A DNA stretch of 64,000 nt, taken from Actinoplanes sp. DH11 (lineage in GTDB: Bacteria; Actinomycetota; Actinomycetes; Mycobacteriales; Micromonosporaceae). The notes beneath the pieces were generated by a model. That model was not told the DNA's origin. It searched no databases and saw only the letters and a list, made by a program, of their open reading frames with translations. How positions within the stretch are numbered: position 1 is the first letter of the stretch; each line of letters begins with the position of its first letter. The stretch lies in contig NZ_JAHWGU010000026.1 in assembly GCF_020873875.1 (NCBI RefSeq), positions 62,001-126,000 on the forward strand, read 5' to 3'. Positions 1-9,550 of the stretch are shown piece by piece. The position numbers and the translations under genes are program-made.

Positions 1-647
1 TCGATGCCGGACTTGCCGCCGTCGCCGGTGTGCGCCACCCCCCGTTCCGGCACGGTCACGAAGAACAGGTGCACCAGCGCCAGACCCAGCGTCGTCATCG
101 CCAGCAGCAGCACCGAGAACATCCCGTCGAACGCCACCAGCACGCCGCTGATCACCGAGGTGACCAGGAACGTGGCGCCGGTGACCGTGCCGACCAGGCC
201 GTTCGCCCGGTCCCGGAACTCCTCCTCGATCAGCAGCGTGACCAGGGTGGGCAGGGCGATGGCCCGGATGTTGCCGGCGATCACGCCGAACATCAGCAGC
301 AGGACCAGCGCCCACAGTGACACGCTCGCCGGGTCGCGGAAGTCGTCCGCCGGGGTGACCAGATAGACCGCCAGCGCGGCCGCGTAGAGCAGCAGCGACG
401 CGGCCGCCGACCCCTGCATCGCCGTCTTCTTGCGCCGCCCGTCGACGATGCTGCCGAACCAGATGCCGGTCGCCGCGGTCAGCACCAGGAAGATGCCGGC
501 GATCAGGCCGGTGGCGAAGACCGACCGGGTCTGCAGATAGACCCAAAAAGTGACAGCGAACCACACGGTGTAGTTCATGACCGACACAAGCAAGGTGTTG
601 CCGAGGATGTGATAGAAGGTCTTCGTGTGGCCCTGTATGGCGGTCAT
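1..647 (-). CDS. MFS transporter, N-terminal part (runs off the window)
   Basis: The reverse strand from ATG at 645-647 gives an open frame to the window edge of about 215 residues, so the C-terminal half is missing. The protein starts MTAIQGHTKTFYHILGNT and then shows about six hydrophobic segments. A cytoplasmic 'DGRRKK' loop after the second segment matches the loop 2-3 position of major facilitator superfamily carriers. The loop 'EEEFRDRANG' near residue 140 is also typical of drug/proton antiporter-like MFS proteins. It would sit in the inner membrane as a proton-coupled exporter; the substrate cannot be read from the sequence. No strong ribosome binding site is seen upstream of the ATG. 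It points the same way as the GGDEF-EAL gene behind it, but nothing suggests a shared function. Confidence 0.8.
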   Translation of the reverse strand, partial: MTAIQGHTKTFYHILGNTLLVSVMNYTVWFAVTFWVYLQTRSVFATGLIAGIFLVLTAATGIWFGSIVDGRRKKTAMQGSAAASLLLYAAALAVYLVTPADDFRDPASVSLWALVLLLMFGVIAGNIRAIALPTLVTLLIEEEFRDRANGLVGTVTGATFLVTSVISGVLVAFDGMFSVLLLAMTTLGLALVHLFFVTVPERGVAHTGDGGKSGI

Positions 648-692
648 GCGAGTCAAGGTACGACCTGAAGGGGGCTCGAGGTCTACCCCTTT

Positions 693-2978
693 TTACGCGG
701 CGCGCACCGGATCCGCTGCCATCAGCGCACCGCAGTCGGCGGCGGACAGCGGCTTGGCCATGAAGAAGCCCTGGCCGTACCGGTAACCGAGCGCCCGCAG
801 CCGATCCACCTGCGCCTGACTCTCGATGCCTTCCGCGACCGTCTTGAGCTGCAGGTGCTCGGCGAGCTGCGCGACCGCGCCGGCGACCGCGAGCCGGCCC
901 CGGTCCTCGCCGTCGGCGATCCCGTCGACGAACGACTTGTCCAGCTTGAGCACGTCGACCGGGAACTCCCGCAGCAGGCTCAGTGACGACTGGCCGGTGC
1001 CGAAGTCGTCCAGGGCCAGGCTGACACCCATCTCGTGCAGCGCCTCCAGGGTCTCCCGGACCTGCCAGCCGTCCACCACCGAGGACTCGGTGACCTCCAG
1101 GATCAGGTTGTGCGGGGTCAGGCCGCTGTCACTGAGCACGGCCGCCACCTCGTCGACGAAACCGGCCTCGCGCAGCTGCCGGACCGCGACGTTGACGTTT
1201 ATCGCCTCGATCGCACCGGTGCCGTGCTCGGCACGCCAGCGGGTCAGCTGCTCGCACGCCTCCCGCAGCACCCACGCGCCCAGCGGCACGATCAGCCCGG
1301 ACCGCTCGGCCACCGGGATGAACTCGCCCGGCGAGACGAACCCGCGCTGCGGGTGGTTCCACCGCACCAGCGCCTCGGCGCCGGCGAGCCGGCCGGTGAC
1401 CAGGTCGAAGACGGGCTGGTAGAGCAGGCGCAGCTCGCCGTGCAGGATGGCGTTGCGCAGCTCGCTCGCCACCCGGGCGTGGCTCACCATGTCCTGCCGC
1501 ATCTGCGGCTCGAACCGGGCCCAGGACGCCTTGCCGGACTCCTTGGCCGCGTACATCGCGATGTCCGCGTTGCGCAGCACCTCGTCGGCGGTGTCCCCGG
1601 CGCAGGCGATCGCGATGCCGGCGCTGGCGTGCAGCAGCAGATGCTGGTCACCCAGGTGGAACGGTTCGCCGAGCGCGCGCAGCAGCCGATCCGCGGCGCT
1701 CTCGGCCGCGGCGGGCGCACCCACCGGCAGCAGCACGGCGAACTCGTCACCGCCCAGCCGGGCCACCGTCTCGCCCGCCGCGCACTGCTCGCGGAGCCGC
1801 CCCGCCACCTGGGAGAGCAGTTGGTCACCGGCGGTCGGGCCGACCGTGTCGTTGATCATTTTGAAGTCGTCGACGTCGATCAGCAGCGCGGTGGCCGGCA
1901 GCTCCGCCTCCAGCCGCTCGGCCAGCGACACCCCGAACCGGGTCCGGTTCGGCAGCCCGGTCAGCGAGTCGGTGAGCGCCAGCCGCTCCAGCTCCGCCTG
2001 CTGCCGCTGGATCCCGCGCAGCGCGACCGTGTTCTCGTGCAGGCTGAGCAGCTGGCGGGCGACCACGAAGCCGGTGATCAGTACGGCGCCGATGATGATG
2101 GTCCGCTGCCGGGTGGTCATGTCCTGGGCGCTCACCATGACGACCAGGCCGGCCGTGGCGACGACCGCCAGGAAGGGCAGCAGATTGAACAGCGACCGGT
2201 GCGTGGGTGCCGGCCGGGGCTCGCCGTTCAGCACCCGGCCCTGGATCCGGGCGGCCAGGCAGACGGCCGCGCCGACCAGCGGCATGGCGAGCACCGACAG
2301 TGCGAGGCGACTCCAGTCGTCGCCCGCGATCAGCAGGATGTTGCCGACGATCGCGGCCAGCGGCGCCACCGTCATCACCCGCAGCGCGACCGGGTCGACG
2401 AGGGTCTCCGGCCGGGCGGCGGCCTTACCGACCATCACGAGCAGCAGGACGCCGCCGACCCCGATGACCGCCGCGGCGGTGCGGGTGACGAGCGACGTTC
2501 CGGCCGGGGCGAGGTCGAGGACCACGTACCAGAAGATCAGCGCACTGGCCACGGCCACCGTCGCGGCGTCCAGCAGCGCCCGCAGCCAGCCGAGGGCCGT
2601 ACGCCGCGGGCCGGGCAGGCCGAGCAGCGCCAACATGATCATCGCGACGCCGAACAGCATCGGCACCGCGGTCTGCAGGGACAGGCCGGTGTTGTTGTTG
2701 GCCCGGGCCAGCGAGACGCAGGAGGCGATCAGCAGCCACCCGGACGCGAACTGCAGGCGGCGCCAGAACGTGCGCACCGGCCGGGGCGGACCCGCCCGGC
2801 GGGCCACCTGCCGGCTCGCGACGACCGCGGCGGCCATGGCGAGCGGACCACCGGCGTAGCCGAGGAAGACGTCGGACTCGTGCCGGGCCAGCAGCCACAC
2901 CAGCACGGCGGCGATGGCCGCGACAGCCACCACCACCGGAGCGAGCCCGCCGGCCCGCTGCCTCTCAGGTGCATCCAC
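693..2978 (-). CDS. Membrane-bound GGDEF-EAL protein (c-di-GMP synthesis/breakdown)
   Basis: About 761 residues from GTG at 2976-2978, which has GAGGAG 12 bases upstream; a further in-frame GTG at 3042-3044 has no ribosome site. The N-terminal ~310 residues hold eight or nine membrane segments. A GGDEF domain follows ('RLGGDEF' near residue 408), then an EAL domain ('GAEALVRW' near 533, 'DDFGTG' near 655, 'VAEGIE' near 713). The GGDEF loop is intact, so diguanylate cyclase activity is possible. The EAL catalytic and metal residues also look intact, so c-di-GMP hydrolysis is possible. The usual RxxD inhibitory site before GGDEF reads AAGE, so product inhibition there is unlikely. Which activity wins cannot be told from sequence. 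It ends 45 bases from the MFS start and lies downstream of pgm on the same strand. Confidence 0.93.
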   Translation of the reverse strand: MDAPERQRAGGLAPVVVAVAAIAAVLVWLLARHESDVFLGYAGGPLAMAAAVVASRQVARRAGPPRPVRTFWRRLQFASGWLLIASCVSLARANNNTGLSLQTAVPMLFGVAMIMLALLGLPGPRRTALGWLRALLDAATVAVASALIFWYVVLDLAPAGTSLVTRTAAAVIGVGGVLLLVMVGKAAARPETLVDPVALRVMTVAPLAAIVGNILLIAGDDWSRLALSVLAMPLVGAAVCLAARIQGRVLNGEPRPAPTHRSLFNLLPFLAVVATAGLVVMVSAQDMTTRQRTIIIGAVLITGFVVARQLLSLHENTVALRGIQRQQAELERLALTDSLTGLPNRTRFGVSLAERLEAELPATALLIDVDDFKMINDTVGPTAGDQLLSQVAGRLREQCAAGETVARLGGDEFAVLLPVGAPAAAESAADRLLRALGEPFHLGDQHLLLHASAGIAIACAGDTADEVLRNADIAMYAAKESGKASWARFEPQMRQDMVSHARVASELRNAILHGELRLLYQPVFDLVTGRLAGAEALVRWNHPQRGFVSPGEFIPVAERSGLIVPLGAWVLREACEQLTRWRAEHGTGAIEAINVNVAVRQLREAGFVDEVAAVLSDSGLTPHNLILEVTESSVVDGWQVRETLEALHEMGVSLALDDFGTGQSSLSLLREFPVDVLKLDKSFVDGIADGEDRGRLAVAGAVAQLAEHLQLKTVAEGIESQAQVDRLRALGYRYGQGFFMAKPLSAADCGALMAADPVRAA

Positions 2979-3056
2979 GGTGTCGTATTGCTCCTCGCCG
3001 ACTGGTAGCCCTGCCCTGCGGCATACCAGTCGGCGGGAAAGCACCGAAACTGAGAT

Positions 3057-4706
<1,650 letters not shown>

Positions 4707-4795
4707 CGCGGCCTCCTCAGGGAGCGTGGACCTGTGCGGAATCGTATCGAGCCGCCAGGTTGAACCTTTCCCCCGCACCATCCGAACTACCTCAT

Positions 4796-6568
4796 GTGAT
4801 CCGGCTCCTTCCGCGTGTGCTGTTGTTCCTGCTCGTGCTCGCCGGCGCGCTCGCCGTGATCCCCCGGCCGGCTCTCGCGCACGCCGCCACGGTCGGTTCG
4901 ACGCCGGCGCCCGGCAGCGTCGTCGGCAGCTCACCCACCGAGGTCCTGGTCCGGTTCAGTGAACCCGTCAGCCCGGTCACCGGCCAGATCCAGGTGATCG
5001 CCCCGGACGGCGAGCGGATCAACGCGACACCCGTCGTCGAGGGGACCGTGCTGCGCATCCCGGTCCGCAAGGCGAACCGCCCCCTCGGCACCTACCTGAT
5101 CAGCTTCCGGGTCATCTCCGCGGACAGCCACCCGGTCGGCGGCGCCGTCACGTTCTCGGTCGGCGCGCCGTCGGCGACACCCGAGGCCGCGACCACCACC
5201 GGCTCCCATCCGTCGGTCACCCTGGCGGTTCCCCTCCTGCGCCTGCTCGGGTACGGGGGAATCACGCTGATCGCCGGACCGGCGCTCTTCCTCGCGTTCC
5301 TGTGGCCCCGCAGGCGCTCCCGCACCGGCCCGCTGCGTCTGATCCGGATCGGCCTGGCGCTCACGGCGATCGCCACCGTGGGTGCGCTCGGCACCCAGGC
5401 GCAGCAGGGCAGCGGAAGCGCACTCTGGCAGGTCTCCTGGGCGGAGCTGAGCACCGTGCTGTCCAGCTCGTTCGGGCTGCTCCTGGTGGGCCGGCTTGTC
5501 GTTCTCGCCCTCCTCGCGGTGCTGCTGCCACCGCTGCTGCGGGGCCGCCCGCCCCGGTCATCCCCCGCGCCGGCACCGCAGCCGGCCCTGGTGGCGGCCG
5601 GTGCCGGGTCGCCCCCCGCGCCGCAGGCGGGCGCCGCGGTGCCCGCCGCCACGGTCACCCGGGAACCCTCCGCCGACCGGCGGGTGCGCGCCGGCGCCGT
5701 ACTCGTGCTCGGTCTCGGTGGTCTGGCGACCTGGCCGCTGACCGGTCACGCGATCGCCGCGCCCATCCCCGCGGTGACCGTCGCGGTGGGCGTCGTGCAC
5801 CTGGCGGCCATGGGGGTGTGGATCGGCGGTCTCGTCACGCTGCTCGGGTTCCTGCTGCACGGCACCGACCGCCGCGTGCTCGGCGTGCTGCTCCCTGCCT
5901 GGTCCCGCTGGGCCGTCGTCGCGGTCGTCTGGCTCACCGTCGCCGGTCTGGTCCAGTCGGTGGTCCAGCTGGGCGGTCTGCCCGCGCTCTGGCAGACCGG
6001 GTACGGCCGGCTGCTGCTCGCCAAGGTCGCCCTGCTCGCCGGTGTCCTGGCCCTGGCCGCGCTCGCCCGCCGGCTCGTCACCCGGGTGTCCACGGCCGGG
6101 GCGTCCCGGCTGCGTCGCACGGTCGGCGTCGAGGTGGTGGCGACCGTGGTGATCCTCGCGATGAGCGCCGTGCTCGTGCAGGTCGACCCCGGCCGCACCG
6201 CCGCCGCCCGCAGCGGGGCGATCACCGGCAAGGGACTGTCGGAGACGCTGAGCAGCCCGCTCTACACGCTGCAGTTCAACGTCTACCCGGTGGAGCTGGG
6301 CGAGTACAACACGGTGCACGCGTTCCTCTACACCCCCGCCGGCGCGGCGCTCTCCCCGGCGGAATGGCAGCTCAGCACGCGGCTCGTCAGCGAGAACCTG
6401 CAGGCCGTGCCGGAGCCGTTCGCCGGGCTGCCGGTCGGCAACCAGGCACTCGGCTCGGTCACCTTCCCGATCCCGGGCACCTACGAGCTCGCCTTCACGA
6501 TCCGGGTCGACGATCTGAACCGCGCCACCGTGAAGACGACCGTGACGGTTCCCCCGCCCGGTTCCTGA
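4796..6568 (+). CDS. CopC-CopD fusion copper resistance/uptake protein
   Basis: 590 residues from GTG at 4796, which places a clean signal peptide (RLLPRVLLFLLVLAGALAV) ending in 'ALAHA'; an in-frame TTG at 4760 is an alternative. After cleavage the protein begins with the copper-ligand histidine of CopC ('AHAATVGSTPAPG'), and a second CopC ligand region 'ISADSHPVGG' is near residue 110. A hydrophobic CopD domain with about eight membrane segments follows (roughly residues 140-480), interrupted by a Pro/Ala-rich loop near 260-310. The last ~100 residues form an exported-looking beta-rich tail, related to the C-terminal domain found in many actinobacterial CopCD proteins. The role is copper binding outside the membrane and movement across it. 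It is divergent from pgm and is followed by a STAS gene. Confidence 0.9.
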   Translation: MIRLLPRVLLFLLVLAGALAVIPRPALAHAATVGSTPAPGSVVGSSPTEVLVRFSEPVSPVTGQIQVIAPDGERINATPVVEGTVLRIPVRKANRPLGTYLISFRVISADSHPVGGAVTFSVGAPSATPEAATTTGSHPSVTLAVPLLRLLGYGGITLIAGPALFLAFLWPRRRSRTGPLRLIRIGLALTAIATVGALGTQAQQGSGSALWQVSWAELSTVLSSSFGLLLVGRLVVLALLAVLLPPLLRGRPPRSSPAPAPQPALVAAGAGSPPAPQAGAAVPAATVTREPSADRRVRAGAVLVLGLGGLATWPLTGHAIAAPIPAVTVAVGVVHLAAMGVWIGGLVTLLGFLLHGTDRRVLGVLLPAWSRWAVVAVVWLTVAGLVQSVVQLGGLPALWQTGYGRLLLAKVALLAGVLALAALARRLVTRVSTAGASRLRRTVGVEVVATVVILAMSAVLVQVDPGRTAAARSGAITGKGLSETLSSPLYTLQFNVYPVELGEYNTVHAFLYTPAGAALSPAEWQLSTRLVSENLQAVPEPFAGLPVGNQALGSVTFPIPGTYELAFTIRVDDLNRATVKTTVTVPPPGS

Positions 6569-6639
6569 GCCTCCTCCCGGGGTGTCGCGGAAGGTGACGG
6601 CGCGTCGGTTCCGGGGCAATAGGGGTCCGGAGGTGAGGC

Positions 6640-6984
6640 GTGGTGCAGGTGTCGCTGGTGGAAACGTCCGGCGCCGTCGTCGTGGCGGTGCGTGGCAACC
6701 TCGACCTCGACAGTGCCCCGGAGCTGGCCGACCGGCTGGCGCAGGCGCTGTCGCGGCCCGAACCGCGGGTGGTGGTCGACCTGTCCGGCGTCGACTTCTG
6801 CGACTCGATCGGGCTGAGCACGTTCGTGACCGGCTACAACCGGGCCCGCGCGGCGGGTGGCTGGCTGCGTCTCGCCTCGCCCGGCGAGTTCCTGGAACGG
6901 CTGCTCGACACGGTCGGCCTGCTCCGGCGCATCGGCGTCTACCCGAGCGTCGACGACGCCCTGGCCGGTCGCCGCGACGACTGA
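6640..6984 (+). CDS. STAS-domain anti-sigma factor antagonist
   Basis: 114 residues, the length of a stand-alone STAS protein. The start is a GTG at 6640 followed at once by a second GTG, with GGAGGTGAG just upstream. The core has the SpoIIAA/RsbV pattern: 'VRGNLDLDSAPEL' early, then 'VVVDLSGVDFCDSIGLST' around residues 47-65. The serine in 'CDSIG' is at the position phosphorylated by anti-sigma kinases. The likely role is a partner-switching regulator that frees a sigma factor by binding a kinase/anti-sigma protein. No kinase or sigma gene is beside it, so the partner is unknown. A second STAS gene lies at 31514-31858. Confidence 0.9.
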   Translation: MVQVSLVETSGAVVVAVRGNLDLDSAPELADRLAQALSRPEPRVVVDLSGVDFCDSIGLSTFVTGYNRARAAGGWLRLASPGEFLERLLDTVGLLRRIGVYPSVDDALAGRRDD

Positions 6985-7048
6985 GCCGGGCGTCACCCGG
7001 TGCCGGGTTGCGCCGGGGAGGTGCCGCCAGGACGGTTAGTCTCGCGGC

Positions 7049-7840
7049 GTGCTGATCCTGTTGCCGCCGTCCGAGGGCAAGACCACCGCCACCACCGGCG
7101 ACCCGGTCGACCTGGGCGAACACTGGCTGCCCGAGCTGGCCCCGGCCCGCGCCCGGGTCCTGAAGAGCCTCGTCGCGCTCTGCAAACGGACAAGTGAGCG
7201 CTCCGTGAAGGACTCGCTGAACGTGCTCGGTCTCAGCGCCGGGCAGCGCGACGAGATCGTCCGGAACGCGGGACTGTACGCGGCGCCGGCCGCGCCGGCG
7301 TCGGAGATCTACACGGGCGTGCTCTACGAGGCGCTCGACCCGGCCGGGCTGGCACCGGAGTCGCAGCGATGGTTGCACGAGACCGCGGTGGTGTTCTCCG
7401 GCCTCTGGGGTGTGGTGCGGCTCGGCGATCGGATCCCGGCGTACCGCTGCTCGATCGGCGTCAGCCTGCCGGCGCCGGTGGGTGGGCTCACCCCGTACTG
7501 GAAGAAGGCTCTGAAGCCGGCCCTGGACCGCCTCGCCGGACCCGTGCTGGATCTCCGGTCCGGCGCCTACGTGGCGATGTGGGCGCCGGGGGCGCAGAGC
7601 GCGCAGGTGCGGGTGCTGCACGAACGCACCGTGGACGGGGTGCCGAAACGGTCCGTGGTGAGCCACTTCAACAAGGCGGCGAAGGGCCGGCTGGTGCGGG
7701 CGCTGGCCGCCGACCGGGCGGCGCCGGAGTCGGTGGACGAGCTGGTCACGGCGTTGCGGGACCTGAAGTTCACGGTCGAGGAGCGGCCGGTCGGCGAGGA
7801 CCGGCCGCGTCAGCTCGACATCGTCGTCAGTGAGATCTGA
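7049..7840 (+). CDS. yaaA: YaaA family peroxide-stress/DNA-binding protein
   Basis: 263 residues starting at GTG 7049, with the family opening 'LILLPPSEGKT'. The central 'LYEALDP' and 'VFSGLWGVVRLGDRIPAYR' segments and the 'SHFNKAAKGRL' stretch are hallmarks of the YaaA/DUF328 family. Escherichia coli YaaA binds DNA and limits damage by keeping free iron low during peroxide stress. The role here is assumed by homology; no peroxide-response gene is adjacent. It converges on the FKBP gene, with three 20-bp tandem repeats in between. Confidence 0.88.
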   Translation: MLILLPPSEGKTTATTGDPVDLGEHWLPELAPARARVLKSLVALCKRTSERSVKDSLNVLGLSAGQRDEIVRNAGLYAAPAAPASEIYTGVLYEALDPAGLAPESQRWLHETAVVFSGLWGVVRLGDRIPAYRCSIGVSLPAPVGGLTPYWKKALKPALDRLAGPVLDLRSGAYVAMWAPGAQSAQVRVLHERTVDGVPKRSVVSHFNKAAKGRLVRALAADRAAPESVDELVTALRDLKFTVEERPVGEDRPRQLDIVVSEI

Positions 7841-7864
7841 CGACCGGCGGCCCGGGAGCCGGTG

Positions 7865-7924
7865 ACTGCTTCGCGGCGGGGACGGCTGCTTCGTGGTGAG
7901 GACGGCTACTTCGCGGCGAGGATG
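7865..7924. repeat. Three tandem 20-bp repeats overlapping the FKBP stop codon
   Basis: Units at 7865-7884, 7885-7904 and 7905-7924 are near copies (core 'ctgcttcg..gg.g.gga'). The last unit contains the C-terminal codons and stop of the FKBP gene (CTA at 7906-7908 on the + strand). The middle unit has CTG at the same place, which would be a sense codon. The array looks like a slippage duplication of the 3' end of the gene. Confidence 0.75.
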
Positions 7925-8421
7925 TCGACGACGAAGCGCAGGTCACCGCGCTGCGGCCCGTACGCCAGGTCCGCCGGCACGTCCAGCTGGATCCGGCTGC
8001 CCACCTTCTGACCGGGGATGGCCTCGTCCCAGCCCTTGATCAGCTCGCCGACACCGATCCGGGTGGAGAACGGCGCGCCGCCGGTCCAGGAGGAGTCGAT
8101 CAGCTCGCCGGTGGCGTACGAGACCAGCTTGTAGTTGACCGAGATGGTCTGCCCGGCCTCGACGGCGGGGCCGGTGCCCGGGATCAGCTCCTCGACGACA
8201 AGCTTGTCGAGGGTGCCGGTGCCTTTGCTGACCTGCGGCTCCACGGTGAGCGGGTCGACCGGCGCCGACGACGACCGCGCGGCCGGCACCGGGTCGGTGT
8301 CGTCACCGGAACCGACCAGGAGGACGACGGCGGCCAGCATCGCGAAGACCACCACCGCGGTGGCGAGTCCGGCGACGGCCCGGCCGCGGCGGGGTTTGTC
8401 CGTGGCGGTCTGCTCGATCAT
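7906..8421 (-). CDS. Membrane-anchored FKBP-type peptidyl-prolyl isomerase
   Basis: 171 residues from ATG at 8419-8421 (MIEQTATDKPRRGR) with GAGG about seven bases upstream; the longer open frame upstream lacks a ribosome site. One membrane segment at residues ~15-40 ('AVAGLATAVVVFAMLAAVVL') is followed by a short linker and a single FKBP domain (~75-171). Typical FKBP elements include 'VSVNYKLVSY'-like strand residues, 'FSTRIGVGELIKGWDEAIPG' and 'LDVPADLAYG'. It should speed cis-trans proline isomerisation in proteins outside the membrane. No lipobox cysteine is present, so it is probably a type II anchored protein. Its 3' end is part of a 20-bp tandem array. Confidence 0.9.
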   Translation of the reverse strand: MIEQTATDKPRRGRAVAGLATAVVVFAMLAAVVLLVGSGDDTDPVPAARSSSAPVDPLTVEPQVSKGTGTLDKLVVEELIPGTGPAVEAGQTISVNYKLVSYATGELIDSSWTGGAPFSTRIGVGELIKGWDEAIPGQKVGSRIQLDVPADLAYGPQRGDLRFVVDILAAK

Positions 8422-8658
8422 CGCAGTCCTCAGCTCAGGTCGGTACGCCGGTGGCGTGCGGAAACTTCGGACACCGTACTCGTCATCCGGATCAAAGCCG
8501 CGCCGATCTCCGCCGAATCGCCGAGGCGAAAGATCGTCCGTACGTCCGGTGGCCGGTCCCACTCTTCTCCTGAGCACCACAAGATGAGATCGTTTACGCC
8601 TCCTGACCACTGGCCGGGAGACACCCCCTTACACAGACCCGCCTGATCCGGAGGCCCC

Positions 8659-9516
8659 TTGTCCGATCAGACGCCACCGGACGGCAGGCACCAGCAACCG
8701 CCGCCCGGTCAGAGCCTCGTGGTCCGGCCCAAGCCGGGCGTGCCCGCGATGCTGTTCGAGGAGAAGCGGTCCTGGCGCGAGTACGCGGCTCCCGGTCTCG
8801 TGATCTTCCTGGGCGTCCTCGTCGTGGTCGCGTTCGGCCTGGTCGTCGTGGTGCACGCCCGGGACCGGCCGAAGCCCGCCGAGACCACGCCGACCACCGG
8901 TGGGCCGACCGCCGAGCAGTTGCCGATCCCGCTGCCCAGCGCGTCGGTGGCGCCCAGCATCACCCCGGTCGACGCGATCGCGGTGGAACGGTCAACGGTC
9001 CCGGACCGGGTCGACCTCTCCGCCGAGGGCACGATCGACTGGGTGCACTGGGCCGAGCTGGGGCGCTACTCGCTGGAACGCAACGCCGGTGGTGGCTTCG
9101 CGATCCTCGAGGGCACCCCGAACCCGTCGCGGCGGCGGCACACCGTGAGCCCGGAGGCGTTCAGCTGGTCCGGGGGCAGTCCGCTCGCCAAGGGGAAGAG
9201 CGTGACGAGCGGGGTACGGGCCTGCGAGGCGGGCGGCGGTTTCACCCTCTCCGCGCCGGCCGGCACCCAGGACGCCACGCTGCGGCTCTACGTCGGGATG
9301 CTGGACGGCCGCGGCTCGCTGGAGGTCAAACTCTCCACCGGCGGCAAGGTCGTGACCGACACCTGGGAGCAGCGCGGAGGCTCGATGGCGACGGCCGCCT
9401 ACACGGTGAGCTACACCGCCTCGGGAACTGGCAAGATCTCCATCAAGTGGATCACCGACGAGTCCTTCGACGCGGACTGCGGAGGCGTCGCCCTGCAGGC
9501 AGCAACCCTTAGCTGA
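8659..9516 (+). CDS. Membrane-anchored extracytoplasmic protein of unknown function
   Basis: 285 residues from TTG at 8659, with GGAGG four bases upstream. The first ~40 residues are cytoplasmic and proline-rich ('TPPDGRHQQPPPGQ'). One membrane helix follows ('GLVIFLGVLVVVAFGLVVVV', about 47-66), then a Thr/Pro linker and an exported domain (~110-285). The exported part is beta-rich and carries the pattern 'IDWVHWAELGRYSLERNAGGG', and it ends with 'FDADCGGVALQAATLS'. It has two cysteines (in 'VRACEAGGG' and 'DADCGG') that could form a disulphide. The fold suggests a carbohydrate-binding-like beta sandwich, but I do not recognise a named family. It is followed 34 bases later by the MmpL gene on the same strand. 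Confidence 0.75.
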   Translation: MSDQTPPDGRHQQPPPGQSLVVRPKPGVPAMLFEEKRSWREYAAPGLVIFLGVLVVVAFGLVVVVHARDRPKPAETTPTTGGPTAEQLPIPLPSASVAPSITPVDAIAVERSTVPDRVDLSAEGTIDWVHWAELGRYSLERNAGGGFAILEGTPNPSRRRHTVSPEAFSWSGGSPLAKGKSVTSGVRACEAGGGFTLSAPAGTQDATLRLYVGMLDGRGSLEVKLSTGGKVVTDTWEQRGGSMATAAYTVSYTASGTGKISIKWITDESFDADCGGVALQAATLS

Positions 9517-9550
9517 CCTGCACCATTCGTACCCTCGGAAAGGGGAGCTT

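Noticed and set aside
668..691. Six-base stem followed by a T-run between the GGDEF-EAL and MFS genes
   Set aside because: The T-run is on the + strand, where no gene ends; for the reverse-strand genes it has no tail, and the stem is weak.
1035..3008. Long open frame on the + strand (657 codons) opposite the GGDEF-EAL gene
   Set aside because: It is a high-GC shadow: no ribosome site, Arg/Gln/Asp-rich composition, no domain, and the reverse strand carries a clear enzyme.
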